Source of the DNA: Acholeplasmataceae bacterium UBA2284
GTDB taxonomy: Bacteria; Bacillota_I; Bacilli_A; Acholeplasmatales; Acholeplasmataceae
Direction of reading: 5' to 3'
Assembly: GCA_002345705.1 (NCBI GenBank)
Contig: DDWO01000023.1
Span: 70,053 to 134,052 of the forward strand
DNA: 64,000 nucleotides
Program-made: the position numbers and the translations under genes
In this document: positions 35,423 through 43,827 of the stretch, one piece after another
Numbering within the stretch: position 1 is the stretch's first letter
Layout of the letters: each line of letters begins with the position of its first letter
Notes under the pieces: model-generated
Seen by the model: the letters and a program-made list of their open reading frames with translations, nothing else
Told to the model about the DNA's origin: nothing
Database searches by the model: none

Positions 35423-36933
35423 AAAGAGCTCTCATCAGCGTAACCGATAAAAGTGGACTCATTCCATTTGTTAAAGGATTGAAGTCTAAAGGATATGAAA
35501 TCATATCGACAGGTGGAACCTATCAAATGCTTCATAATGAAGGCATTTCTTGCTTAAAAATTGATGAGGTGACAAATTTCCCTGAAATCTTTGAAGGAAG
35601 AGTCAAAACGCTTCATCCCATGGTTCATGGTGGTCTTCTAGGTAAAAGAGATAGCGAACTTCATATCAAGGAAGCAAATGAACAAGGTATAGAGTGGATT
35701 GATATGGTTGTTGTTAATCTATATCCTTTTAGAGAAACCATGAATAAAAAGGATACTACAGATAGTGAAATCATTGAAAATATCGATATAGGTGGACCCT
35801 CTATGATTCGAAGTGCAGCGAAGAATCATCTTTTTGTTAGTGTCGTAACTGACATTAACGATTACGATATGATTATTGACTCTATGGATGAACAAGGAAA
35901 TCTATCTAATAATCTAAGAAGAGAACTAGCTGCAAAAGCATTTCGATTAACTGCACAATATGATTCTTGGATTGCAAGTTATCTTACAAAAGAAGTTTAT
36001 CCAGAAAGACTTACCCTAACCTATACAAAAAAAGAAGTTTTAAGATATGGAGAAAACCCACATCAAAGTGCAGCTTTATATGAAACCGGTGAAAAACTAC
36101 CCTATTCACTTACCCAAGCTATAAAGCTTCACGGAAAAGAACTTTCTTATAATAATATACAAGATGCGAATGCATCATTAATGATTTTAAAGGAATTTTT
36201 AGATCCTTGTGTAGTTGCTGTTAAGCATATGAATCCTTGCGGTATTGGCAGTGATATTGATTTTTACAAGGCGTGGAAAAAAGCCTATGAAGCAGATCCA
36301 GTTTCCATTTTTGGTGGCATTATTGCCGTTAATCAAAAATTAACAAAAGAGATTGCTAAAGAATTATCTCGACTCTTTTTAGAGGTTATTATCGCACCTG
36401 ATTATGAAATGGAAGCATTATCTATTCTTAAAGAGAAGAAAAATGTGAGAATTCTCCAAGTAGCAATGGGAGCTAGAAAACCTCAATTTGATATCAAAGG
36501 CGTTGAAGGTGGAATACTTATTCAAAGTGAGGATAATATCCTTTATGAGTCGATGGAATGTCCAACAGTAATTAAACCAAGTGATGAGGACATTAAAGAG
36601 CTTTTATTTGCTTATCGTGCAGTCAAACATGTGAAATCAAATGCTATTGTTATAACTAAAAATCAGATGACCATCGGTATTGGTGCTGGTCAAATGAATC
36701 GTGTAGGTGCAGCTAAAATAGCGATTGATCAAGCAGGAGCGAAAACAGAACAAGCATATATGGCATCTGATGCATTCTTTCCAATGTCAGATACTGCCCT
36801 TTTAGCAGCAAATGCAAATATTAAAGCAATCATTCAACCAGGTGGAAGTATTAAAGATAAGGAATCTATTGATATGTGCAATCAATATGGGATTGCTATG
36901 GTCTTTGTGAAGACTAGACATTTTAAGCACTAA
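35419..36933 (+). CDS. purH: Bifunctional AICAR transformylase/IMP cyclohydrolase
   Basis: Carries out the last two steps to IMP. It has 504 residues, normal for PurH. The N-terminal MGS-like cyclohydrolase domain (ALISVTDKSGLIPFVKGL, STGGTYQML, GRVKTLHPMVHGG) is followed by the transformylase domain (LRYGENPHQSAALY, VKHMNPCGIG, KSNAIVITKNQ, SDAFFPMSDT and the C-terminal FVKTRHFKH). The SD GGAGG lies inside the end of purN. Confidence 0.97.
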   Translation: MKRALISVTDKSGLIPFVKGLKSKGYEIISTGGTYQMLHNEGISCLKIDEVTNFPEIFEGRVKTLHPMVHGGLLGKRDSELHIKEANEQGIEWIDMVVVNLYPFRETMNKKDTTDSEIIENIDIGGPSMIRSAAKNHLFVSVVTDINDYDMIIDSMDEQGNLSNNLRRELAAKAFRLTAQYDSWIASYLTKEVYPERLTLTYTKKEVLRYGENPHQSAALYETGEKLPYSLTQAIKLHGKELSYNNIQDANASLMILKEFLDPCVVAVKHMNPCGIGSDIDFYKAWKKAYEADPVSIFGGIIAVNQKLTKEIAKELSRLFLEVIIAPDYEMEALSILKEKKNVRILQVAMGARKPQFDIKGVEGGILIQSEDNILYESMECPTVIKPSDEDIKELLFAYRAVKHVKSNAIVITKNQMTIGIGAGQMNRVGAAKIAIDQAGAKTEQAYMASDAFFPMSDTALLAANANIKAIIQPGGSIKDKESIDMCNQYGIAMVFVKTRHFKH

Positions 36934-38153
36934 TGAATATTCTAATTATCGGTCAAGGCGGTAGAGAGCATGCAATTGCCTGGAAAATCCGACAAAGCAA
37001 GCATGCAAATCAAATCTTTGTCATACCTGGTAATGATGGTATGAAGGATGTTGCAAAGACTGTTGATATCGCTATCGATGATTATCCTTTAATCATCTCT
37101 TTTGCTATCGAAAACAACATCGATTTAACTATAGTTGGTAGTGAAAAACCATTGTGCGATGGATTAGTCGATATGATGGAAGAAAAGGGATTAAAAGTTT
37201 TTGGTCCATCTAAAAGAGCTGCTGAAATTGAAGGCTCAAAGGCATTTGCTAAAATGATGATGGGAAAATACAATATTCCTACTGCATCTTATCACAATGT
37301 CAAGTCATTCGAGGAAGCAAAGAGAGTACTAATTCACTCTAAATATCCGATAGTCATCAAGGCTGATGGTCTTGCTGCTGGAAAAGGTGTTGTCATCGCT
37401 AAAGATTTTCATGAAGCATTTGAAGCATCTGTATTATTTCTTGGTACAAACAAAAGCATTGTTATTGAAGAATATTTAGTAGGTATTGAGTTTTCACTGA
37501 TTGCATTTGCAAATGGGAAAACTATGTATCCCTTTGAACTTGCACAGGATTATAAAAGAGCATTTGATCATCACCAAGGTCCAAATACAGGTGGTATGGG
37601 TTCATATAGTCCAGTCCCAAGTATTCCAAAGGAAGCTATCCATGAAGCTATTGAAAAGGTGATGAAGCCTATGCTTTATGGACTAGAAAAAGAAAATAGA
37701 TCATTTAAAGGCTTTCTTTATGGTGGACTAATGCTTACAAAAGATGGTGTGAAGGTGATTGAATTCAATGCAAGACTTGGAGATCCAGAAGCTGAAGTCT
37801 TACTGCCTAGATTAGAAGATGATATGATTGAAACTATTATGTCTATAATGAATCATGAATCAAGAACATTAACATTTAGTAAGTACGCATGTGTAGGAGT
37901 TGTGATGGCTAGTCAAGGCTATCCAGGGCATTATGATAAAGGATATCCAATTGAAATAAAAAAACAGGATTCTATTCTATTCCATATGGGAACTAAATAT
38001 GAAAATGGCAAATTTGTTACAAATGGTGGTAGGGTTTTAATTGCAGTTTCATTAGGAGAAAATATTGAAGAGGCTAGACATAAGACATATCAAGCTTTAA
38101 AGAATATCAGTTGCGAGAACATTTATTTTAGAAATGATATTGGTATATTATAA
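36933..38153 (+). CDS. purD: Phosphoribosylamine-glycine ligase
   Basis: An ATP-grasp GAR synthetase, 406 residues. NILIIGQGGREHAIAWKI, the KADGLAAGKGVVIA glycine-rich loop, AQDYKRAFDHHQGPNTGGMGS and IEFNARLGDPEAEVLLPRLE are diagnostic. The ATG shares one base with the purH stop (TAATG), so translation is coupled. It is the last gene of the operon and is followed by a terminator. Confidence 0.97.
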   Translation: MNILIIGQGGREHAIAWKIRQSKHANQIFVIPGNDGMKDVAKTVDIAIDDYPLIISFAIENNIDLTIVGSEKPLCDGLVDMMEEKGLKVFGPSKRAAEIEGSKAFAKMMMGKYNIPTASYHNVKSFEEAKRVLIHSKYPIVIKADGLAAGKGVVIAKDFHEAFEASVLFLGTNKSIVIEEYLVGIEFSLIAFANGKTMYPFELAQDYKRAFDHHQGPNTGGMGSYSPVPSIPKEAIHEAIEKVMKPMLYGLEKENRSFKGFLYGGLMLTKDGVKVIEFNARLGDPEAEVLLPRLEDDMIETIMSIMNHESRTLTFSKYACVGVVMASQGYPGHYDKGYPIEIKKQDSILFHMGTKYENGKFVTNGGRVLIAVSLGENIEEARHKTYQALKNISCENIYFRNDIGIL

Positions 38154-38160
38154 AAAAAAT

Positions 38161-38193
38161 AATCAATGACTTTTATATGCATTGGTTTTTTTT
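38161..38193 (+). terminator. Terminator of the purine operon
   Basis: AATCAATG (38161-38168) pairs with CATTGGTT (38180-38187) with one G-U pair, followed by a long T run. Confidence 0.8.
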
Positions 38194-38245
38194 ATTTATT
38201 ACATGCTATAATTTAAATATAAATACGCGAAGGGGGCTTCAATAA

Positions 38246-39052
38246 GTGAAAATAAAAATTTTAATTCTTGGAATATTTGTTTTGTTCATTACTTTTTTTA
38301 TGTATGGATGTAGCAGTGAAAATTATGGTCCAATCGATAATGATGATGACTCAGGCATAGTTAATCTTGCCAATGGAACTTCTCCAACAAGAAAGATTAT
38401 TTACGAGGTTGAGCTTACAATATATACAAATCAATATGACGATACTATCAAATATGTTAGAGACCTAATAAATTCTGATGAATGGTTCGACAAAGAATCA
38501 GTATCTGAGCGTAGAGCAACCTTTATTTTACGTATAAAGACTGATCGATTAGATGAGGTATTAGATGATATTAAGTCAAACTACACAGTTAAAAATTATG
38601 AAAAATCAGCAACTGATATTTCATTAGCATATCAGGATACATCCGATAAAATTACAGCTCTTCAACTTCAGCATACAAGATTACTAGAATTATATGAAAC
38701 GGCTTCTCTATCGGATATGATACTAATAAATACACAGCTTTCATCAATTGAAGTACAAATTGCACAGCTCCAAGGAACACTCAATCAATTCGATAGCCTT
38801 GTTGACTACAGTGTTATTGAAATAGAGATTTATAGTTCTGCAGTATCCTCAAGACTACCGTTCTTTAATAGAATAGGAGTAGCACTTGAAAATGGATTTC
38901 ATGCGGTTGTTATTATTTTGGATGGAATTGTAATAGCTCTAGCAACATTACTTCCGATTGCAGCTTTTTTTGTTCCTTCTGGATATGGAATATATCGTCT
39001 TGTTAAGTATATAAATAAACGTAAAAAAACCAAAAAATTGAATAAGGAATAA
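38246..39052 (+). CDS. DUF4349-family lipoprotein
   Basis: A 268-residue lipoprotein starting with GTG (SD AGGGGG about nine bases before). The signal peptide ends FMYGC. The mature part has the DUF4349 pattern: RKIIYEVELTIYTNQYDDTIKYV, then a coiled-coil core (about 125-180, DTSDKITALQLQHTRLLELYE), a FNRIGVALENGFHAVV segment and one C-terminal transmembrane helix with a basic tail. The protein is thus anchored at both ends. Function is unknown in the family. An extended -10, TGCTATAAT, is at 38204-38212. Two membrane-protein genes follow in the same unit. Confidence 0.85.
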   Translation: MKIKILILGIFVLFITFFMYGCSSENYGPIDNDDDSGIVNLANGTSPTRKIIYEVELTIYTNQYDDTIKYVRDLINSDEWFDKESVSERRATFILRIKTDRLDEVLDDIKSNYTVKNYEKSATDISLAYQDTSDKITALQLQHTRLLELYETASLSDMILINTQLSSIEVQIAQLQGTLNQFDSLVDYSVIEIEIYSSAVSSRLPFFNRIGVALENGFHAVVIILDGIVIALATLLPIAAFFVPSGYGIYRLVKYINKRKKTKKLNKE

Positions 39053-39072
39053 TAAATTAAAAGGGTGGGAAT

Positions 39073-39546
39073 ATGAAAGAAGTGATTGGTGTAAAATCCA
39101 AAGGAAATAGTTTTGTCTATCGATCTTTTTTTGTTGTATCATTGGTAGTGTTTACCTTTTCACTCCTAATGAAACTTCAAGGACAGGACACTAGAGATGA
39201 AGTGCAAGTCCTCTTGATTGGTTCATTAATAATGATGATTATCATGGGAATCATTTTAATATCAATTAAAAATAAACCAACAAATGCGATTGAATGTGAT
39301 GGAGAATATCTTTATATTAATGAACCTGATACTGTAATCAAAATTCAATTAACCTCTATTGTTCATGTAGCACCAAGACGCATAAGAAGTAGATATATGA
39401 CATATACATTTGGCCGCTTAACTGTGCATACAGCAGATAAAAGATATGAAACAACAGTGGTTATATCAGAATGTGAAGAAGTTGCACACGAAATTATGAA
39501 GTTAGCCGCAAAAAACAACAAGCATATTGTTGACTATGATATATAA
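39073..39546 (+). CDS. Two-TM membrane protein with a PH-like cytoplasmic domain, function unknown
   Basis: A 157-residue protein with two transmembrane segments (about 17-34 and 43-62) and a C-terminal soluble domain of short strands (AIECDGEYLYINEPDTVIKI, IVHVAPRR, FGRLTVHTADKRYE) with a final helix. This layout resembles bacterial PH-like membrane proteins, but I cannot name the family. SD AAGGGTGGG precedes the ATG. It lies 20 bases after the DUF4349 gene, so probably the same transcript. Confidence 0.7.
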   Translation: MKEVIGVKSKGNSFVYRSFFVVSLVVFTFSLLMKLQGQDTRDEVQVLLIGSLIMMIIMGIILISIKNKPTNAIECDGEYLYINEPDTVIKIQLTSIVHVAPRRIRSRYMTYTFGRLTVHTADKRYETTVVISECEEVAHEIMKLAAKNNKHIVDYDI

Positions 39547-39563
39547 GTAAACTGGAGAAGTAT

Positions 39564-39794
39564 ATGAGAAAAATAATAGGGTTTATTTTCTTTGTCATCA
39601 GCATGATTATCTTAATTACTGCAGTAATGGCAAATATCGAATTGATTAATGGAATTAGCCAAGTTTTTCAATCCGAAAACATTTCAGCTGCGCTTTATTT
39701 ATACCTAGGAGTTGTATGGCAACTTTTAGCACCAACTATAATTATCCTTCTTTTGAGTGTAATAGCGATGGGGAATTACTCAAGAAGAAGATAA
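39564..39794 (+). CDS. Small two-TM membrane protein
   Basis: A 76-residue protein made almost entirely of two transmembrane segments (about 5-25 and 45-68), ending SRRR. It begins 17 bases after the previous gene with a TGGAGA SD. It is the last gene of a three-gene unit ending at a probable terminator at 39834. I do not recognise it. Confidence 0.6.
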   Translation: MRKIIGFIFFVISMIILITAVMANIELINGISQVFQSENISAALYLYLGVVWQLLAPTIIILLLSVIAMGNYSRRR

Positions 39795-39833
39795 ACAGTA
39801 TTAGAAAAAAACAACATATAATCGAGTTTTATT

Positions 39834-39875
39834 GGCTGTGCTGAGTCTACAACCTCATACAGTCATTTTTATTTT
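39834..39875 (+). terminator. Probable terminator
   Basis: GGCTGT (39834-39839) pairs with ACAGTC (39859-39864), with an inner GAG/CTC, and is followed by a T-rich tract. Confidence 0.55.
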
Positions 39876-39924
39876 CACCTAATCAAAAAAAAAAAAAAAT
39901 CGAAAAAAAAGTGAATCAAAAATA

Positions 39925-39953
39925 TTGACAATCATTTTTTTCAGTAGTAAAAT
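39925..39953 (+). promoter_or_regulatory. Promoter of hsp20
   Basis: TTGACA (39925-39930), 17 bases, TAAAAT (39948-39953). A poly-A tract at about 39884-39909 just upstream could act as an UP element. Confidence 0.85.
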
Positions 39954-39962
39954 ATAACTGAA

Positions 39963-39989
39963 ATAGCACTCTAGTACATCAAGTGCCAA
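39963..39989 (+). promoter_or_regulatory. CIRCE element (HrcA operator)
   Basis: ATAGCACTC, nine bases, AAGTGCCAA. Against the CIRCE consensus TTAGCACTC-N9-GAGTGCTAA this is 8 of 9 on the left and 7 of 9 on the right arm. It sits at the expected transcription start, directly downstream of the promoter, where HrcA would block transcription until heat stress. Confidence 0.85.
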
Positions 39990-40009
39990 TAAAAAAGGAG
40001 GCGAAAAAT

Positions 40010-40453
40010 ATGCTTGGTTTAACACCATTTAACCGAAGTTTAGTACGTCGAGCAGATGAAAAGGATGATTTCTTTAACATGATCGATGAATTCTTCAACG
40101 ACAGCTTCTATCCAAACAGAAATCTTCGTCGTGACACCTTTAAAATCGATGTCAAGGATGAAGGGGATTTCTTCACAGTTGAAGCAGATCTACCTGGAAT
40201 CAAAAATGAAGAAATCGAATTAAACTATCAAGATAGTCAATTAATGATTTCTGTTAATCGTGAAGAAGAAAAGAAAGAAGAAAAAAACAATTACATTCAT
40301 CGTGAACGAAAATTTACATCCATGAGACGTGCAATTAACTTAGGTGATCTTGTCACTGAACATATTGAAGCAGAGCTAAAAGATGGTATATTGACTATTA
40401 AAGCTCCAAAAGCTACTCAAATTGAACAAAAGACAAGAATTCAGATTAAGTAA
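40010..40453 (+). CDS. Small heat-shock protein, Hsp20 family
   Basis: A 147-residue alpha-crystallin-type chaperone that holds unfolding proteins. After an N-terminal arm (LTPFNRSLVRRADEKDDFF) it has the alpha-crystallin domain from about 45 (FKIDVKDEGDFFTVEADLPGI to AELKDGILTIKAPK with the family G-x-L motif), then a short tail with IQIK. ATG 40010 follows AAGGAGG; a GTG at 39983 lies inside the CIRCE. The CIRCE and strong promoter indicate HrcA control. Single-gene unit. Confidence 0.93.
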   Translation: MLGLTPFNRSLVRRADEKDDFFNMIDEFFNDSFYPNRNLRRDTFKIDVKDEGDFFTVEADLPGIKNEEIELNYQDSQLMISVNREEEKKEEKNNYIHRERKFTSMRRAINLGDLVTEHIEAELKDGILTIKAPKATQIEQKTRIQIK

Positions 40454-40493
40454 GGTATACAGTTTTAAAAGTATTTACATCAAGAATCTTAAG

Positions 40494-40534
40494 TGAGTGG
40501 GTAGCTAGTTAAACTAGGTGCCCATTCATTTTTT
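40494..40534 (+). terminator. Terminator of hsp20
   Basis: TGAGTGGG (40494-40501) pairs with CCCATTCA (40521-40528), with an inner CTAGTT/AACTAG arrangement and a T run. Confidence 0.85.
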
Positions 40535-40608
40535 ATCTATATCTAATCAAAATAATTCCAAATATAGTATAATATAAGTATGAAAATAAAAATAACAGGA
40601 GAAAAACG

Positions 40609-41022
40609 ATGAACATAACATCCTTCTTAAAACCATTTTATGAGACAACAGTAGTTTATGACGATCAATCTTTAGGTGATGCCTTGATAACAATGACAAA
40701 ACATCGGTATACATCGATACCTGTTATCACTAAGGATCAAAAGTATGTAGGAACATTAACAGAAGGTGATATCCTTCAGTTTGTTATTAAGAATGTAGAC
40801 TGCTTAAATTCTGATAATTTATCTAAGTATTTAGTATCTGAGGTCAAAAGACATAGAGATTATGAACCTGTAAATGTAAGTGCAACCATGCCTATGCTTT
40901 TATCGAAGGCTTCAAATGAAAATTTCGTTCCAGTAATTGATCATAACGACACATTTGTTGGAATTATCACAAGAAAAACATTATTAGATTATTTCTTTGA
41001 GCATAATTTTATGGTCTTATAA
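40609..41022 (+). CDS. CBS-pair domain protein
   Basis: A 137-residue protein that is little more than two CBS domains: the first about 15-60 (LGDALITMTKHRYTSIPVITKDQKYVGTLTEGDIL), the second about 80-130 (PMLLSKASNENFVPVIDHNDTFVGIITRKTLL). CBS pairs bind adenine nucleotides and act as energy or second-messenger sensors. No catalytic partner is encoded next to it. SD CAGGAG is suitably placed, and TATAAT lies at 40568-40573. Resembles stand-alone CBS proteins of Bacillota. Confidence 0.88.
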   Translation: MNITSFLKPFYETTVVYDDQSLGDALITMTKHRYTSIPVITKDQKYVGTLTEGDILQFVIKNVDCLNSDNLSKYLVSEVKRHRDYEPVNVSATMPMLLSKASNENFVPVIDHNDTFVGIITRKTLLDYFFEHNFMVL

Positions 41023-41053
41023 TTAATTATTATCAATTAAAAACTATTTTAGC

Positions 41054-41082
41054 AAACAACCACAAACCGTGGTTGTTTTTTT
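41054..41082 (+). terminator. Terminator of the CBS gene
   Basis: AAACAACCAC (41054-41063) pairs with GTGGTTGTTT (41069-41078) and is followed by Ts. Confidence 0.9.
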
Positions 41083-41115
41083 AGTAAATAACAGGTAAAA
41101 AACTGATAGTTATTC

Positions 41116-41143
41116 TTGACATATAAACTCAGCGTGCTATAAT
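41116..41143 (+). promoter_or_regulatory. Promoter of the ars operon
   Basis: TTGACA (41116-41121), 16 bases, TATAAT (41138-41143), with an extended TGC before the -10. Confidence 0.85.
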
Positions 41144-41179
41144 ATAGATGAATATCAATATAGATAAATATCGATATAG
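41142..41179 (+). repeat. Tandem 16-bp repeats, probable ArsR operator
   Basis: ATATAGATGAATATCA (41142-41157) is followed directly by ATATAGATAAATATCG (41158-41173) and a partial ATATAG (41174-41179). The units differ at two bases. They begin at the -10 and extend to the SD of arsR, the usual position of an ArsR-family operator. Confidence 0.8.
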
Positions 41180-41194
41180 CTAAGGAGGACGTAT

Positions 41195-41482
41195 ATGGAA
41201 TTAGATTATGCATTACTTTTTAAAGCATTATCAGATGATAACAGGTTGAAGATTCTTGAACTTTTAATTCAAGGTGAAACCTGCGGATGTACATTGATTG
41301 ATAAACTAACAATTAAACAACCCACATTATCCTATCATCTAAAAACATTAACAGATGCAGGTATAACAACTGCATATAAGGATGGAAATTGGGTTAAGCA
41401 TCATGTAGATAAAGAAAAAATAGACAAAATGATTGAATTTCTAATTAACTTAAAAAATATGGAGACAACATGCAAATCATAA
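41195..41482 (+). CDS. arsR: ArsR-family metalloregulator
   Basis: A 95-residue winged-helix repressor. The N-terminal LFKALSDDNRLKILELL and the recognition helix region KQPTLSYHLKTLTDAG are typical of ArsR/SmtB. The metal-binding start of helix 3 is ETCGCTL with Cys 30 and Cys 32, corresponding to ELCVC of arsenite-sensing ArsR proteins. A further Cys near the C-terminus (TTCKS) could complete an As(III) site. SD AAGGAGG. The gene overlaps the next by 13 bases and should repress its own operon. Confidence 0.92.
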   Translation: MELDYALLFKALSDDNRLKILELLIQGETCGCTLIDKLTIKQPTLSYHLKTLTDAGITTAYKDGNWVKHHVDKEKIDKMIEFLINLKNMETTCKS

Positions 41483-42507
41483 AAGACTTTTTTGGATTTT
41501 TAAACGATCAATTACTTAAAATGGTGTGGCTTGATGACACGGTTCGGTGGTTTTTTGGAGATTTATTAGGGCTTGATAAGGAATCTATGCTTTTTGAAAG
41601 CTTATCATTCTTTGTTTATGATGTCATAAAGATTTTAATTTTACTCGCAGTATTAATCTTTATCGCATCCTACGTTCAATCGTTTTTCTCACCAGAACGT
41701 ACAAGAAGAATATTAGCCAAGCATAAGGGTGTTGGAGCAAATACGATTGGTGCATTACTAGGTACAGTAACACCATTTTGTTCCTGTTCATCAATTCCTA
41801 TCTTTATCGGATTTACTAAAGCGGGATTACCTATTGGTGTAACATTTTCGTTTTTGATCTCATCACCACTAGTCGATTTAGCTTCAGTTATTCTTTTAGC
41901 CAGTATCTTTAACTGGAAAGTAGCAATCGCCTATGTCGTCGTGGGACTTATCATCGCAGTCGTCGGAGGTAGCTTAATCAGTTTCTTTAAAATGGAAAGA
42001 TATGTTGAAGATTTCGTGATGCAAAGAAGCGTAGCTCCTGCCGGTAGCGAAATCGAACCAATGGAAGAATACCAAATGACAAGAAAAGAACGTATAAATT
42101 ACTCAGTAGATCAGGTTAAGGAAATTATTAGAAAAGTTTGGATTTATATATTGATTGGTGTAGGTATTGGAGCTATCATTCATGGAGTTATTCCTGAAGA
42201 GTTTATTTCAAAGGTTTTAGGCAATGACAATATATTCTCAGTTTTAATAGCAACTCTCCTAGGTATTCCAATGTATGCAGATATTTTTGGAACCCTACCA
42301 ATTGCAGAAGCACTCGTATCTAAGGGTGTTGGAATTGGTACTGTGCTTGCTTTCATGATGGCGGTTACTGCATTATCTCTTCCATCAATCATCATGATTA
42401 AAAAAGTAGTCAAACCTAAGTTATTAATGATGTTTGTTGGTACTGTCACTATAGGTATACTTATTGTGGGTTATTTATTTAACGCTTTTAGTTATTTACT
42501 TATATAA
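41470..42507 (+). CDS. ArsP/DUF318-type permease
   Basis: A 345-residue membrane protein with about eight transmembrane segments. The conserved TPFCSCSSIPIF block and LISSPLVDLAS are diagnostic of the DUF318 (UPF0718/YraQ) permeases, which include ArsP exporters of trivalent organoarsenicals. Between the two membrane halves is a charged cytoplasmic loop (about 175-215), and a second half block reads LGIPMYADIFGTLPIAEAL. The position after arsR supports an arsenic-related role; organoarsenical specificity is inferred. Confidence 0.85.
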   Translation: MQIIKDFFGFLNDQLLKMVWLDDTVRWFFGDLLGLDKESMLFESLSFFVYDVIKILILLAVLIFIASYVQSFFSPERTRRILAKHKGVGANTIGALLGTVTPFCSCSSIPIFIGFTKAGLPIGVTFSFLISSPLVDLASVILLASIFNWKVAIAYVVVGLIIAVVGGSLISFFKMERYVEDFVMQRSVAPAGSEIEPMEEYQMTRKERINYSVDQVKEIIRKVWIYILIGVGIGAIIHGVIPEEFISKVLGNDNIFSVLIATLLGIPMYADIFGTLPIAEALVSKGVGIGTVLAFMMAVTALSLPSIIMIKKVVKPKLLMMFVGTVTIGILIVGYLFNAFSYLLI

Positions 42508-42525
42508 GAAGGGAGGAATATAATA

Positions 42526-42765
42526 ATGGAAATCAAAGTATTAGGATCTGGATGTGCAAACTGTAAAAGATTACATCAACTTGCTGAATTAGCGCTTCGT
42601 GATTTAAACAAAGAGGCTAACCTTATTTATGTTACTGACATGATGGAAATTGCGAATGCTGGGATACTAAAAACTCCTGGACTTGTAATTAACAATAAGA
42701 TAGTTTCTTATGGTAGAGTACCTACATTAGATGAAGTGAAAAACTTTATTCAAAACGCTAAATAA
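42526..42765 (+). CDS. Small thioredoxin-like disulfide protein
   Basis: A 79-residue thioredoxin-fold protein of the small redox-active-disulfide type (MTH895-like, Thioredoxin_3). It has the CANC active site in KVLGSGCANCKRLHQL and the cis-Pro segment ILKTPGLVINNKIVSYGRVP. Such proteins often sit beside DUF318 permeases in ars clusters and may supply electrons to arsenate reductase or handle bound As(III). SD GGGAGG. Confidence 0.88.
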   Translation: MEIKVLGSGCANCKRLHQLAELALRDLNKEANLIYVTDMMEIANAGILKTPGLVINNKIVSYGRVPTLDEVKNFIQNAK

Positions 42766-42774
42766 GGAGTATTT

Positions 42775-43827
42775 ATGAAAATAGGATTTTTTGAAAAATA
42801 TTTAACGTTATTTGTTTTAATATGTATGGGGATTGGCGTGTTAATTGGTAGATTCATCCCAGCAATTCCAGACTTTTTAAGTAGATTTGAGATAGCAAGT
42901 GTTAATATTCCAATCGGTATTTTAATTTGGGTGATGATTTATCCGATGATGCTTAAGGTAGATTTCACTTCGGTGAAAAATGTAGGTAAAAAACCGAAGG
43001 GTTTATATCTAACTTGGGTTGTTAATTGGTTAATTAAGCCATTTACAATGTTTGGAATCGCATATTTATTCTTCTATGTTATCTTTAGTTCACTGATTCC
43101 AGTTAATCTTCAACAAGACTATTTAGCAGGAGCAGTGTTATTAGGTGCTGCACCGTGTACAGCGATGGTCTTTGTATGGAGTAGCTTGACAAGAGGTAAC
43201 CCAGCATATACCTTAGTACAGGTAGCAACCAACGATTTGATTATCCTAATCTTATTCGTACCTATAGTTGGATTACTATTAGGCATTGGAGGCATCACTG
43301 TTCCATGGCTAACGCTCTTTTTATCGGTATTCCTATTTGTAGTGGTTCCACTGGTCGCGGCCTCTCTAACGAGATATTTCATGATTAAAAATAAAGGTCT
43401 TGAGTTCTTCAACAAGAGATTTGTACCAAAATTTAGTAAAATAACAGTGAGTGGATTATTATTGACGCTTGTCTTAATCTTCTCGCTTCAAAGTGATTTG
43501 ATTATTGATAATCCATTACACATTATCTTAATTAGTATTCCGCTCATCATCCAGACATTCTTAATATTCTTTATCGCTTATTTTGGAGCAAGAGCAATGA
43601 AGCTTACACATGATGTTGCAGCTCCTGCAGGCATGATAGGAGCAAGTAATTTCTTTGAACTAGCAGTTGCAGTCGCAGTTGCACTATTCCCTTTAAACCC
43701 TGGAGTTGCGTTAGCAACGATTGTAGGTGTGTTGGTAGAAGTGCCAGTTATGTTAATGCTAGTTAAGATAGCAAATAAAACCAAAAATTGGTTTCCAAAA
43801 GGAGAGTTAAATTATGAAGAAACTTAA
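42775..43827 (+). CDS. acr3: Arsenite efflux transporter Acr3
   Basis: A 350-residue transporter of the Acr3 (BART superfamily) arsenite exporters, with about ten transmembrane segments. The motifs GILIWVMIYPMMLKVDF, GAAPCTAMVFVWSSL (with the conserved Cys), GDPAYTL-like GNPAYTLVQVATNDL, and GASNFFELAVAVAVALF agree with the family. It starts nine bases after the thioredoxin-like gene and overlaps arsC by 14 bases. It expels As(III) produced by ArsC. Confidence 0.93.
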   Translation: MKIGFFEKYLTLFVLICMGIGVLIGRFIPAIPDFLSRFEIASVNIPIGILIWVMIYPMMLKVDFTSVKNVGKKPKGLYLTWVVNWLIKPFTMFGIAYLFFYVIFSSLIPVNLQQDYLAGAVLLGAAPCTAMVFVWSSLTRGNPAYTLVQVATNDLIILILFVPIVGLLLGIGGITVPWLTLFLSVFLFVVVPLVAASLTRYFMIKNKGLEFFNKRFVPKFSKITVSGLLLTLVLIFSLQSDLIIDNPLHIILISIPLIIQTFLIFFIAYFGARAMKLTHDVAAPAGMIGASNFFELAVAVAVALFPLNPGVALATIVGVLVEVPVMLMLVKIANKTKNWFPKGELNYEET

